Of a stretch of DNA of 33,924 nt, positions 11,850 to 24,650 are shown in pieces. The notes below the pieces were generated by a model. That model searched no databases. It was not told the DNA's origin and saw only the letters and a list, made by a program, of their open reading frames with translations. Origin of the DNA: Welwitschia mirabilis (taxonomy: Eukaryota; Gnetophyta; Gnetopsida; Welwitschiales). Where the stretch lies: the NCBI GenBank assembly GCA_051453625.1, contig JBOZIK010000001.1, forward strand, positions 185,732,583-185,766,506. The letters run 5' to 3'. Numbering within the stretch: the first letter of the stretch is position 1; each line of letters opens with the position of its first letter. The position numbers and the translations under genes were made by a program.

Positions 11850-13098
11850 TTATCTAGGAGCATGCCCACGTGGTTTATCATAAGGGCTCCATGGATCAGA
11901 CGCAGAACCATATTGAGTGCTTTTCTCCACAGGTGCCAAGTTCTGAAACGTTTCAAATTTCATGTTTTTAAATGCTTGGCAACATAGACATCATTAAAAA
12001 CCATTTTAGCTAGCAGACAGTCATTCTCCACAACATCTAACATACCTGATGCATACCATATACATCTGAATATGGACCAGGATATCCAACAGAACTGGCC
12101 AATTTACTAGTTGCATACGAGACAGCTGACAGAGTAGTAGAACAAATCAATTGAAAGAAGAAAAGATTGATAGCAGAGAGCATATAAAAAAAGAGGAGCA
12201 GGATACGACCATTCTAAGGGTAGGCCAAGCACTTACTATTTCAATTTCAAACATAGACTGAACGGCAAAAGATAAGAAATGCAAGAAACGTACGAGAATT
12301 TCCGCTGCATGCTCTCTTTTCAGAATTTGCAAGCTCTGCTCTCAGTTGCTCTATTTCTCTGGCCATCAATATCAAGTTCTTTTCCATAGATTGCCTTTGC
12401 TCATATTGTTCAAAGTTTGCCTTCTGTTCGTACTCAAGGGCATTCCTATGTGACAATTAGCGCAAAAGATATTAGCATATGGCTATCAAGAACCCGTGTC
12501 ACTGTGCAGAAAGACGACTGCAAATAAAATGTCAGCGAGATGCACACCTTGTTCGCACTAACTCCTGATGCAGACTGACAAGATCGGCCCTTAGGTTGGG
12601 CACTTGTGTTAGATCAGTTTGACACCTTGCTATGTCTTCCGTGAGATGTTGTACTTTAGCAACCAATTCTTGGGATTGTACATTCAGTCTCTGATTTTCG
12701 GCATGGAGTTGTGCAACTTCAGCTTTCAAAGGCTCTGCTGCCAGCAATTCTGATTCTAATTTGACGCACTTGTCACGCAATTCCCTTGCTTGTTTCTCCC
12801 TTTCTATGTGAAGGTTTGCAATAACCTGATTCAATCGCTGCAATTCATTTTGGGATTCGATAAGCTCGTGACGCATATCTTGAAATTCAAGAAGTTCTTG
12901 ACGCATATCGCCATGAATGGCTATAAGTCTCCTGTTTTCCGCCACAAGCTTCTGGATTTCTTCGTGTTGCATTTGCAGCTCTTCCTCCAAGCGAAATCGG
13001 GGAGGATAATGCCCATCACGAATCGGAGCAGGCCTAGCAGGGAATCCTCTCGGTCCACCGTCATGAGGATGGCGAGGCATGTGGTGCCTTCCTGCCAT
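11850..13098 (-). CDS. FLX-like protein (FLOWERING LOCUS C EXPRESSOR-like family), four coding exons
   Basis: Exons on the minus strand: 13098-12548, 12445-12294, 12125-12046 and 11942-11850 (TAA stop). They sum to 876 nt, 291 aa. Every intron is GT-AG (GTGTGC, GTACGT and GTATGT donors; TAG, CAG and CAG acceptors) and phases match at each join (codons split 2+1, 1+2, then 0). Residues 1-30 are a basic His/Pro/Gly/Arg-rich head beginning [11 protein letters not shown]. Residues about 33-235 are a long coiled coil ([54 protein letters not shown]). The tail is Gly/Tyr/Pro/Ser-rich ([16 protein letters not shown]) and ends [13 protein letters not shown]. That architecture and length are typical of plant FLX/FLX-like proteins. 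Arabidopsis FLX itself acts in the FRIGIDA complex to activate FLC; relatives are less defined, so a flowering role here is inference. The head most resembles FLX-like 3 type proteins. No disruption is seen. Confidence 0.9.
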
Positions 13099-13950
13099 TC
13101 TGCTTCGTGAAAAACAAATACATTTTGCAACAAGTTAAATGCGATAAACAAGATTTCGTATCATTCTGCATTTCAGAATATTTACTCAACTAATGCTTTC
13201 TGAAATTCTATGATCTGCATACAACTACAGAGAATTAGGGCATAAATGGCAACAGATTATGAATTGCAAAATATCAAACCGACTGCTTCGAAATGATACA
13301 CAGGGAAACTTCCCGTACTAAGAATTCTCAAATAAACAATCAATAACCGGATGTTTTTCCAGTGAGATAATAATACCAGACATAAAGATTTGCGAAAGGT
13401 CCATGTTGGCACAGATTTCTGGGATACAAAAGGTCTGACAAGAACGGAGAAACATCCACGGTGATCAGGAGAATTCCCAAAATGTAAGCTTCATATTGAT
13501 AATAACATTGCAAAATCTACAAGCCCTGCTAAGGATATCAGTATTCGAGACTGAAATCGCAACATAATCAAGCACTGGAAACATATTCCGATGATGAAAA
13601 ACATCATTGTACGTACGGGGTAAAACCGAGTATAACAAATTTCAATGCAAACCCTCGATAAGAAACCCTTATTGCAACTTAAGAAGAACGATCTGCAGAA
13701 CTTCAGAGATATTGGAAACTAAGTGAAGTAATCAACACAACAAAGGAAACCATCAGAGATCTGATACAATTTATGTATCAGTCAGTCTACACAATTTACA
13801 TATCACTAATGCTACAATGAAACCTGAAAAAGGAAGAAACAAACGCATACCGAGTTTGGAACGAACGCGGAAGTAACAATCTGATAGCGTACGAAAAAAA
13901 TCGTGACACAAAAATCACCTACCAAAAAGAATTCGCGACTTCACTTGACT
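13099..13950 (-). other. 5' UTR of the FLX-like gene with a probable 751 bp intron
   Basis: One base upstream of the start codon is an acceptor, AAGCAG|A-ATG, with AG at 13101-13100. The best upstream donor is CTCG|GTATGC at 13851/13850, giving an intron at 13850-13100. The non-coding first exon would run from 13851 to roughly 13950 and contains no ATG on the minus strand. A leader intron just before the start codon is common in plant housekeeping genes. The exon's outer end is a guess; only a transcript can fix it. Confidence 0.5.
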
Positions 13951-14140
13951 TTCAGTAGAAAAAGACACTGGTAAATAAGGAGAGTTTCCCCATTCTAAGG
14001 AAGTTAGCGGGGGATATCGAAATACGCCAATCGGGTTGATTTCTGAGGTAGTGGTTTGAAGGCCCTTTGCGTTTTCCTGAATTAATCCATGACCGAAAAA
14101 AGTCTCTAATCAGGTTAAGTGGTAAAATTATTAGCTTTTA
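13951..14140 (-). promoter_or_regulatory. Putative promoter region of the FLX-like gene
   Basis: Located directly upstream of the presumed first exon. On the minus strand it holds a weak TATA-like CTTATTTACC (about 13971-13980) and a CCAAT-type ATTGG inside CCGATTGGCG (about 14025-14034). There is also a CAAAGGGCC element near 14070. These are short matches and could be chance. No canonical TATAAA is present. Confidence 0.25.
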
Positions 14141-15213
14141 GGAGGGTAAATGGTGTCATTGATTGTGCAGAGCTTTGGTATATGCCTTAATGCTTTGGGA
14201 CTTCTACCTTGGGACTTCTGTTGTAGTAGTACACATACGTGAAAAGCTATGGATGGCTTTGACTGTTCTAATGTATTTCTTTCTTTTAAAATGACCACAA
14301 GGAACGTATTTAAGGTAAAACAAATTTCTTTCTACTATTTCTTTTTAACAGAAAAAGTGCTCTCTCTCTTTTTCTATCTCTCTCACCTTTCTCTTGCTCC
14401 CATAATTTTGTGGTTATGAGTTTGATTCTCCAAAAAAAAGTCTGTTACCTAAGATTTTTATGGTCGTTTTACCTTTGGTTGTTTCACTATTGTAACCCTT
14501 ATGGTTTCTTAGGTACTAAAATGACTTTTCTTAAGTTTGGGACTTGATTTGCAACAACGAAAAAAATAAAAGGAGAAAGCTCTTAAAGCCTCTATATAGA
14601 ACACATATAGTACTGGTTTGGTGTTTAAGGAATGGAGTTTTAGATTGAATTAACATGTAAAAACAGTTTTTCGATTTGGATAGAGTACTTTGACTTACTT
14701 TTTCGGGGGATATTAAAATTGAAACTTTTATTTAACCATACCTCCCCTTAGGAGTATAGCCATCATGATTTCTCAAATGAATGATTCGGCTATGCTTAGG
14801 GCACATGCCAATTTGATAAAAAATAATAACTAGTTTAGTTTGGCTAAGAGGCCATCCCCAGTCATTGATATGTCCAAGATAGTGTTACGCCTAATTTTTA
14901 AATATATTTAAAAAAAATTATTTTGAAACTATATTTATAGTTTAAATAAAAAGTAACTTATGAAACATCAAACTTAATTAATTTGAAAAAGGTAGACATA
15001 ATAAATGTTGAAATGACAATTCTAATTAATTTGGAAGTGGTGACTGATACATCTCTGCGAACTTAGAGATATATATTAAATTTAATTTTTAAATGTAAAA
15101 GCTATAACTTGAAAGTCAAAAATACTAACTTGAAAAAAAAAATTTTTTTAATTGTAATTGTGATAATCTTTTCCTTTGCTTTGGGGATTTAAATACTCGA
15201 AATGCTATTAAAC
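14141..15213. other. Intergenic sequence, nothing firmly recognised
   Basis: AT-rich, with a pyrimidine-rich patch at about 14355-14400. It may include a decayed 5' portion of the LINE that begins to be recognisable at 15214, but I could not match it to LINE protein motifs. Confidence 0.35.
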
Positions 15214-15971
15214 ATGGCTCCTAAGAAGTCTTCCCACATAATTTTAAAGGTAGCACAAGGTATGGATTTTGATTATATGATACATGATGATTTGTTTAAC
15301 ATACTAACAATCTTTCTTAGTGATATATTTTGTTGTAAGGCTCAGATGATCTCCCAAGATCGACATCTTTCTTGAACTAGATTAATTTGATTTTATCACT
15401 ATACTGCAAACTTGCATGCAAAATAGTTTTTTTAAAAATTTTTAATAGTTGAGTTTTCTAAAACCTCTATGGTAGAGAAAGCTATTTATGTGTGAATTCT
15501 TATTTACTATCACATCTCTTAATAGTTTGATATTGAAAACTAAATTTTAATGCTAATACTCTGAAACACCATCATGTGTCTTATTTTATGGAGTTGCAAG
15601 GTTTGGCTTTGATTCTTAAGAGATTCAAGCTTCAGATTATTAAGCTTCTTGGACTAATTACTAATATTCAATACTTTTCTTTCTTACTTGGAACTTGAAT
15701 AAGGTATTTCTTCAATATAGATTTGAATAACAAAAATAAAGTTTTATGCCTTAAAGTTAGTCCTAATATCCATAAGGATCAAGTTGTTTACTTTAATCTT
15801 TTAAATTCCTATAACTATTGCAATAAAGGTGGTCATTTATTTAACCATTGTTCTCTCTTGCAACAATAGAAGTTTATAATGAAATCTGTAATAATAAAGC
15901 TAACATTTCTTCTGCTTCAGGATTTATTTTTGAATAAAATACTTCACCTAGTGATAAAAAGCACATAACAC
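15214..15971 (+). pseudogene. LINE element 2, ORF1 remnant (5' part, with zinc knuckle)
   Basis: An ATG at 15214 opens a 53-codon frame (MAPKKSSHIILKVAQGMDFD...) ending in TGA. Frame-shifted but collinear ORF1-like sequence follows: VLCLKVSPNIHKDQVVYFNL, then Y-N-Y-C-N-K-G-G-H-L-F-N-H-C at 15810-15851. The last is a CCHC zinc knuckle (CX2CX4HX4C) with its first Cys changed to Tyr. That order, a basic RNA-binding ORF1 with a C-terminal knuckle, fits plant LINE ORF1. The sequence differs from the LINE at 1-7440, so it is another family. The frame stops being LINE-like at 15971, where an insertion begins; K-rich sequence resumes at 20274. Confidence 0.6.
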
Positions 15972-17842
15972 TGTGACACCTTAACTTTTCTTGCCCTAAC
16001 AAAGCATTATTCTTTTCCCCTTTTCCTTCCTTCCTTCTTTAATATTATTAACTAATAGACACAATAGAACCTAGAATCAAATTTTACTTATTACTTTATT
16101 AGAATTTTTATATTTTAAGAAAAACAAATCATATTATTATCACATATTGACTTATGATTAATTTCTAGGTTATTTTGGTTTACAAACAATAGTGATGTCA
16201 TAAGGTTGTGTCTTTTATTTCTTCCTAGTTTTTCATCATAGAGAAAGATATCCTATATATAGTTGAGGAGATGTAAACTTGTTATAAAACATACATGGAT
16301 AAGTTTCAGGATAATACTTAATTAACATTATAGGAGGTTGTAACTCCCATTAATGGCATTCAAACTCAATATCTAACCACTCTCTAGACGCGAGTTAATT
16401 CTACTTCAGATTCTAAACTGTACAAACATGGTTAGACTCAAATCCATAGGCTTACACTTCACCTCCATATACCCTAATGTAAGTAATAGGTGGTACGTCA
16501 GATGGATGCATGCTTACAAATGACCCTTGCTTCCTTAAAACATCTAGAGATGGTGCAACACAATTCATTGATGCTAAGGGCTTGGGATATTAAGTTGGAG
16601 TAAGTTTATACATGAGTAGAGTAGGAGAGTACTGGTTAAATCCACTTCCAAAATCGTATTATAAAAAAAATGAAATGCAACCCACCTTAGTGATGAAATC
16701 CAAGTATGGGAATGATCATTGTTAAGATTATCTTCATTTAGTCCCATTTGATGAATCGACTACACAAATGCATGTATACAATTTTAACCAATATAGATAT
16801 TTAATGAATTATTTACCTAGTTATAATAATTCTAATCATTATCAAATTAATTTTATAGAAACAATCATATAAAAGAAGAAACAAGCATACTAAAATATCT
16901 TTATATTTAGGATTATAGCAATGAAAATATAAATAAAAGAAATGCTTTTTCTTTTTTCAATAATAATAATAATAATATTTAAAAGGTATTAAATCACATC
17001 TTAATAATAAACTTAAAAAAACTAATTTATGCATTGAGCTATGCTAATCCTAGAAGCATTCTTCCATGTTCATATGACAATTTGATAGGTTATGTGCAAT
17101 GAAGATAAAGAAAAGGAAGTATAGATCAAGCATGTTTATTAAGACATAATTCTCTATCTAATACTCATATGACTATATCATAATTTAAGAAAATAAGTGA
17201 TAAACCAAGGACTATTCATGTTCCTTAAACTACTAAGGTAGAAACCCTTATTAGCATGCATATTCAAAATAAAAAGAAAAAGGTAAAATAGATATTTATT
17301 CTAATAAAATAATATTCCTAAGTGATGTAACTTAACATTATGAATTAAAACTTATCTTATAACTCAAATTACCTATATAATTTTATTTAATAACTTTTCT
17401 ATGATTTAAGGCATTAATTAAAAGGTCTTTGGACTCTAAGGAGATATTATAATAAAAAATTAATAATTAATTAGTAATGAAGCAAAACAAATGAAATACA
17501 ATAGTTTTTCATAAACTAGAGTCATAATAAGATCTTTAGAAACTAACCTAAGCTATTTTGAAATTCTAAAAATATTATTTCTATAGTTATGATTTAAGGT
17601 TAAATATTGTTAAAATTTCTAAAATTAAAGTCCTACTACATTCTCATAAATGATCATAAATTTTAAAATACTTTGAGTTTTTACATGATTTAAGATGTTT
17701 TGAAAAGTCTATTTAATTATCTACAACTTAGGCTACTCAAATTTTCAAATAGCTTAAGTTAGTTATAAAAATGTTAATCAATTACTTATTGTTTTTTTCT
17801 TTTATTTCCTAACCTATTTTCATATATAATTTTCTTTAAAAT

Positions 17843-18082
17843 TATTACATCTCAGAAAAATTACTATTTTTAAATTTACATAATTGTAACATAATCTTAG
17901 ACTTACAGAAACNNNNNNNNNNNNNNNNNNNNNNNNNNNNNNNNNNNNNNNNNNNNNNNNNNNNNNNNNNNNNNNNNNNNNNNNNNNNNNNNNNNNNNNN
18001 NNNNNNNNNNNNTATTACACCTCAGAAAAATTGCTATTTTTAAATTTACATAATCGTAACATAATCTTAGACTTACAGAAAC
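17843..18082. repeat. Assembly artefact: 100-N gap flanked by the same 70 bp
   Basis: 17843-17912 and 18013-18082 are the same 70 bp with about three substitutions, one on each side of a gap of exactly 100 N (17913-18012). The simplest reading is two contigs with overlapping ends that were scaffolded but not merged, so this 70 bp is probably single-copy in the genome. Confidence 0.8.
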
Positions 18083-18884
18083 AATTTTAACAATATATAC
18101 CTATTATTTAATAAGCTATGATGTTCTTAACCTATTCCTTTATTCTGGAAATTTAACTTTAATTATAAAAACATAGTAAAGACTCTACAACTAGTTGTGC
18201 AATAATTGAATTAGTAAAATAATGAATATACTAGCTAAATTAATTATTTATAATATATCTTGACTAAATATTACTAATGCAAATTAATGTAAAAAGAAAA
18301 AGCAATGCATAAAAGCATTTACAATAAGCCTTAGAATTACCATGAAGGAGTACTAGACTAAAAGAAACTTTTGAGGATCAGATCTTTACAACTAACAAGA
18401 TGGTTCTAATGCATAATTGATGAAAAATATAATAGTGTGTATATCAATAAAAAACAAACATGAGTTCTTGAGTATATAATGAATCCCTGAAGTGGTCATT
18501 TACCCATAATTAGCCATTGGTATCCTTCATCACCAAGAAGAAGAGACCCTTTATTTCTCCCTAGTGTCTTGTGGAGATCCAGGGGAAAGGAAATACTTTT
18601 ATAATAGATTTTTAAGATAAACATAAACAATGGCCTAATGCAATATACCATTACTCTATTAGAATCCTTAAAAGAGGTCATATGAATAACATGAGTAAAG
18701 AGCTTACTTGAAAAGGATTAGTAAATCCTTGATGATTGAAGATTGATGAAGATTCAAGCTTAAGAATCATTAGCTTCAAGCTTTTAAGATCTAATCTGTA
18801 TAAGGAAGAGAATAAGAAGAAATCGGAAGGAGGGAAAGAAAGGTACTTGCATGGAAAGTGGAACGTATCTCCTCTTTACAAGAG

Positions 18885-19668
18885 NNNNNNNNNNNNNNNN
18901 NNNNNNNNNNNNNNNNNNNNNNNNNNNNNNNNNNNNNNNNNNNNNNNNNNNNNNNNNNNNNNNNNNNNNNNNNNNNNNNNNNNNNNNNNNNNNNNNNNNN
19001 NNNNNNNNNNNNNNNNNNNNNNNNNNNNNNNNNNNNNNNNNNNNNNNNNNNNNNNNNNNNNNNNNNNNNNNNNNNNNNNNNNNNNNNNNNNNNNNNNNNN
19101 NNNNNNNNNNNNNNNNNNNNNNNNNNNNNNNNNNNNNNNNNNNNNNNNNNNNNNNNNNNNNNNNNNNNNNNNNNNNNNNNNNNNNNNNNNNNNNNNNNNN
19201 NNNNNNNNNNNNNNNNNNNNNNNNNNNNNNNNNNNNNNNNNNNNNNNNNNNNNNNNNNNNNNNNNNNNNNNNNNNNNNNNNNNNNNNNNNNNNNNNNNNN
19301 NNNNNNNNNNNNNNNNNNNNNNNNNNNNNNNNNNNNNNNNNNNNNNNNNNNNNNNNNNNNNNNNNNNNNNNNNNNNNNNNNNNNNNNNNNNNNNNNNNNN
19401 NNNNNNNNNNNNNNNNNNNNNNNNNNNNNNNNNNNNNNNNNNNNNNNNNNNNNNNNNNNNNNNNNNNNNNNNNNNNNNNNNNNNNNNNNNNNNNNNNNNN
19501 NNNNNNNNNNNNNNNNNNNNNNNNNNNNNNNNNNNNNNNNNNNNNNNNNNNNNNNNNNNNNNNNNNNNNNNNNNNNNNNNNNNNNNNNNNNNNNNNNNNN
19601 NNNNNNNNNNNNNNNNNNNNNNNNNNNNNNNNNNNNNNNNNNNNNNNNNNNNNNNNNNNNNNNNNNNN
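18885..19668. other. Assembly gap of 784 N
   Basis: Run of N without information, inside the putative LTR-type insertion. Its non-round length suggests a size estimated from paired reads. Open frames that cross it are meaningless. Confidence 0.97.
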
Positions 19669-20273
19669 TCTAAGACATGCATCAAAAGAATAAATGTAGA
19701 AATATCAAAAACTCTTTAATTCCAGTGAATAAAACAATAAATATATTATGATCAAGTGTCATTACACATCTCAAGAAGATAAAATTCATAGTAGAGTAAA
19801 TATGCTCATTTATCATTCTTATTTTTAGGTAAGAGTTCATATACTTATCTACATGCCCATTTATTTTATAATGCATAGAATCAATCAATCACACAACATA
19901 AAGAAGAAAATGTTTATTCATAATATAGTATACCTATCACATTTACCAAGAACTTAAATGAGTAAATAAGATGTAAAATGCATTATTATGTCCTCTTGAA
20001 ATTTTTAATTTATTAGTTTTATCATGTGATTTGAATTTCTTACATAATAGAATTATCTAGTTTTATGTTTGGATAGTTTTTCCCATGAAAATATTCACCA
20101 CATAATTATTATCATTTTTATGTTGAATTATGAAAATAATGAAATTAAGGTTAATTACTAAAAAAAATATTTTTTTCATAAGGCTTTTAAAGAAGAAAAA
20201 TTAATCATCTAATTAAAAGCTCAACATGCTGAATATCCAAGTAATTAAGGTTTACAAAGTGTTAGATATGATA

Positions 20274-23200
20274 AACACCTAAAAAAAAAAGGAGAGAGAA
20301 ACATCCAATCTTATTAAAGGAAAAGAAATTAATGCTTTTTTATTTAAAAAAATTTCAATTTCACAAAGTTTAGATACTTTTCTTTTACATGATGCTCTAA
20401 ATAATAATAAGCAATTAAGTGTAGAAGACTTTAAAATGGTAGTATTACATAATGACTCAATTCTCATGAACTTTTAAAAAATGTTAAGGTTTTTAATGGA
20501 AGCACTTCTATTATTATAAAAGCTTTAAATGACAACATCTACACCTTTAACTAGTTTTAAATTTTAGGAGAAAACTATAAGAATCTAATGGATCTTGAGT
20601 GTAACCTAATGATTTATTTATTTGATAGGGTAAAGGCCTTATCCTTCACATATCCATCATAAAACATTCTTAAAATGTTCAAGGGATTAAAAAGAGCCTT
20701 TAGGGAAGAATAACTAGATATTTTATTTAGAAATATTTCCTATCTTATAAATTTATATTCATTACAAGAATTAAATCCTCTAGAAAAGTAATTACTTTTG
20801 TTTGAAATTTATTTATTAAAAGTAATGTTACATTTATCAAAAAACATTATACTAGTAGCGATGGTTCTTCTATCATTTTTCACCTATGTTGGAACTCTAA
20901 CGTGGTCTAAAATGATCATGATCCTTAGAACAGATGTAGCTAGATGATTCTCTCTTCTCCTTATAAAGCTTTTGGAAGGTACTTCATTTGTGTTTAAAGT
21001 AAAGCTTCTACAAGAGCCACTTTATGATTAGGGTTAATCTGCTTTATTACAAATGTTCTTTAGATGCTTAGTGAAGATTTCAATATCAAAGAGAAATTGA
21101 GAAATTGTTTAATAAGATTAAACACTCTTATTTTGATATAGATTCCTTAAAAAAAGAAAAAGAAAATTTCCACTCCTCTTAAAAAGTAGTATTGTCTTAT
21201 TAATTGCCTTTCAATGTCAACATTTTTCTTAAGAATTTTTTAATACATGGGAAAATTTACTATTAGGATATGATCATGATCTTTCATGTCTTAATGGATT
21301 TTACTTTTATTTGGCTTTTTCTAGAATCAAATACTTCTATTAGAGTTTGTAATGATTTTTTATTATCTTATCTTAGAAACTTTATTTTGAAATTGACTTT
21401 GGATATTTGGTAAAGTGAAATCATTCTTATCTCTTTAGATATCATGTAAATTCATATAGTTTGAAATTAGAAGAAATATTTTACATAGTTTCTGGAACTT
21501 AGAGTTTCATCCAACTAGTATTATTAGATAAAATTCATGATAGATCCATGCTATATGTCATATTTGGAATCATTTTATACATGTTGGTAAATAAATAACT
21601 TCTAAAGAAAGAGAAGTATATTCAAAGATTTAACAATATATCACCAATTCATGTTGTTATTGAAATAGTTCCTTTTAAACATCATCTCCATAAGTCGTTC
21701 TCAAAAATTAAAAATTGTCTAAATTCTCAAAAAGATATTTTGCTAAAACTGCTACTATCATGAGCAAAATTTATTAGGTTAAAATTCAAGAAGCTAATTC
21801 TTAAATTCCTTAAGAGAGGTTTTTCTTTTTCTCAATGAGATAAGCTTAAATTTAATGGTAGTTTAAATTTTAACTCTTAAGCCACTCTTAGTTATCTAGT
21901 TAGTCATTTTACTAAGATCTTTAAAGTGGATGGTTTTCATTAGCATCTCTTTGATCAAAATGCTATATTTATTTTCTAGAAAGTTTTAGAAATCGATCAT
22001 CAAGTTTTAGAGAAACATATTATGAAGGATGGGCTAAAAGCAACTTACTTTGACATGGATAATGTTAAGGCTCTAAGAATGAATGGTTTCCTAATTAAAT
22101 TTATAGGAGGCCTTGGGATGTTATTGGGAAAGAATACTTTTAGGTAGTTCAAGAGCCTTACATGAAGGAAACTTAGGTCTAAGGCTTAATCATGATGTCA
22201 TTCATGTTTTATCAAGACAAAGTGATTTTTATTCCATTATCAACTAGATATTAATTACTTTATTCAATGTCTCATATTAGAGATTACCTAAATATTTATC
22301 TAATAGGTTGAAGACTATCCTATGTAATATTATTTGTATTAAGAAAATTATTTTTGTTAAAATTATATAAATTCTTTATAATATTCTTTAACCTTAAGAA
22401 ACTTTAGCATAAGAAAATAATACTAATCAAGAAAGTTTCTTCCTTAAACTTGATTATCCAAAAGATTATGATAGAATTGAATTGAACTTTATCTTAGTTT
22501 GCATAAAATCTAATATCCTAGAGAGGTTTTCAATCATTGGTAAATTGCTTATTTAAGAACGTAAATTCTTGTATTACCATTATAAAAGGTGTTAGTTCTA
22601 CCTAGCATATTGAAATATTTGTATGACAAGGATGTCATTTAGCTTCCTATCTTTTTATCATTGGAATGAACTTTTTATGCCATGCTATTCAGAAGGATGA
22701 ATATGACAATCTTTTGATTATATTCTATTAGCGAAAATCCAAAGTAGCTTATCAATATGCATTTTGTGGATGTCTCCTTATCTTTACTTAAGACTTATCG
22801 AGATATAATTAATTAGTTTATATCTAGGATTGGTATTTATTATTTTATTTCTCTCTAGTTCTAAGATTAGTTAGTAAAAATCTTTGGTATTTACTCTTTT
22901 AGAAAATTATATGTGGCTTTTTTCTAAATTATAGAAAGTTATCCAAAATAATGAGGTCATTATAAATTTTACAATTTTTTTTCCTTTTCAAGAAACTTTT
23001 AAGTAGCTATTAGAACTTATTATTCATAAATTATCTTACAAAATAGGTAAATGAAAAGCTAAAATCTCACAATGGGTTGAAAACACTTAGTATATAAAAG
23101 TAATCTTTCCTCCTACTTGGATCTTTTATTCATCTTATTGAACTTCCAATAAGTGAATTGAAAGGTTATTTTGAAATTTAATGTGGTTAGATAATAATAA

Positions 23201-24650
23201 TGTAAAAGAATTCCATAGAGTTGCATGAAATACTTGTTCTTTAATTAAGGAAATAAGAGGTTTCAATATTTTTTTACTCCTTTTACAAGATATCCTCCTC
23301 CATAGTAAGTGTTAGCTAATTATTTTAACTTAACATGATGGTGGTATGAATTATTTTTGAAAATAGTTAAATACCACTTATCTAACAACCCAATATTGAA
23401 GGTATCCATCTTATTAACTAATTTATGGCTCTAATGAATGTTAGGAATCAAGTATCTATTTTCCAAAATAAATTTTGGATTGCATAGAAAATGAGTTATA
23501 AAAAGATTATTTAGAATGGTTTTTATATCTTTATTTTATGTTATAGGAATTAATTTCATAATTATTACCATGATATTCCACCTTTGTTGCTATTTTAAGA
23601 CCTTGATTCACAACTATTTATTTTAAGAGGAGTGTGATCTCTCTTTCAAGTCTTTTGTTTAATAACTAATTGAATTCATGAAAAACCTTATAAGTGCCTT
23701 ATGATGGCTTAAATTATAAATTTTTTTTGTAGACTTTGCTTATAAGTTTTACAATTTAGTTCATATTTAAGCTAATTATGTTTAAATTTTAAACTCAATC
23801 TAGTGGGAACATGATAGTACTTTTGGTCATAATAAAGGCAAAAAAACCCATATCACATGATTTTGAAAGATATTTATGTCAAAAATCATTATGATAAATT
23901 ATAACATACTTCATACTTAGACAGTTAATGGACATCAAAAGCTAATAGGATTTAGAAATTACGTGTCTTAGCAAACAAGAGTACTTTTTATGGTATCTCA
24001 TTCATCAAGGTCTACCTATTGGTAAAACGTTTTTATATATGGAATTTGTAGCTAGTACATATCCTTTTCGCAATAATGAAAATATTTTTTAACATTACCT
24101 TATTAATCGCTATATGGATAAAAATGCTTAAATGTGGGTTTTATACCTTTTTAAAAACTTTATCCAAATTACAAGTATATTTTGCTTGAAGATCTACTAA
24201 AGCTTTTAAGAAATTATTTTTTGCTTTGAAAGTGTTTTAAATTTTTCATCCTTCATGTAGTTTACAAATGTTAATGGAATTATACATTTTTAAGAATAGA
24301 TAACTTTAATTTTCTAGATTGAAGATCCAAGGCTACTATTTTGTAAATTATTAATTTTATGATTTAAACTAGGTCTTAAAATTTAGTTGAAATTTAATTA
24401 TCTCTTGTAGTTATGAGAATACTGGTCTAATAAGTCTTGCTTATCTTCATAGGTGTCCCCTCAAAATCTAGTTCTTCTATAGCATATCTTTTTTATCTAA
24501 GCCTTCATGTTAAACCTTATGTAGCCTACAACCAATAAACAAAGTAAACTCTATGACAGTGGTATTATATCACTTGAGGATCATGCAAAAAAGGATTCCT
24601 AGAGCTATTTTATCACTTTGAAAGAGTTTATCTTTGGTAATGATGATGTA
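20274..24650 (+). pseudogene. LINE element 2, ORF1 tail and ORF2 (endonuclease-reverse transcriptase) remnant
   Basis: The Lys-rich ORF1 tail resumes at about 20274-20520, followed by heavily decayed ORF2. Clear landmarks in order on the plus strand: the pre-RT block FDMDNVKALRMNGF (about 22050-22095), RT motif A LDYPKDYDRIELNF (22449-22490, catalytic Asp kept), the next palm block QGCHLASYLFIIGM (22627-22668), and the C-terminal zf-RVT-like region LIHQGLPIGKTFLYMEFVAS with a downstream C-x-x-C-like remnant (about 23998-24140). Stops and frameshifts occur throughout, so no protein is made. The 3' end is approximate; a T-rich patch near 24668-24684 is not a convincing tail. Confidence 0.65.

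Larger units (their letters stand above)
15972..20273. mobile_element. Putative solo LTR or non-coding LTR-type insertion within LINE element 2
   Basis: Begins TGTGACACC, a start reminiscent of Ty3/gypsy (Del/Tekay-like) LTRs. AACAC lies immediately before it (15967-15971) and again immediately after 20273 (20274-20278), as expected for a 5 bp target-site duplication. Skipping the insert lets the degenerate ORF1 frame continue in phase into a Lys-rich tail (KKHITP then KKKRREK). The right end reads GATATGATA rather than the expected CA; a C-to-T change would explain it. No gag or pol motif was seen inside. The 4,302 bp span includes two assembly gaps and a duplicated contig end, so true length is uncertain. 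Orientation follows from the TG start but is not proven. Confidence 0.45.

Noticed and set aside
12790-13151. Open frames on the plus strand (12790-13110) and in another minus frame (12921-13151)
   Set aside because: Both overlap exon 1 of the FLX-like gene in other frames and have no motif of their own.
18736-19719. Long open frames (up to 327 codons) on both strands around 18.7-19.7 kb and 28.9-29.8 kb
   Set aside because: They consist almost entirely of N from assembly gaps and carry no coding information.
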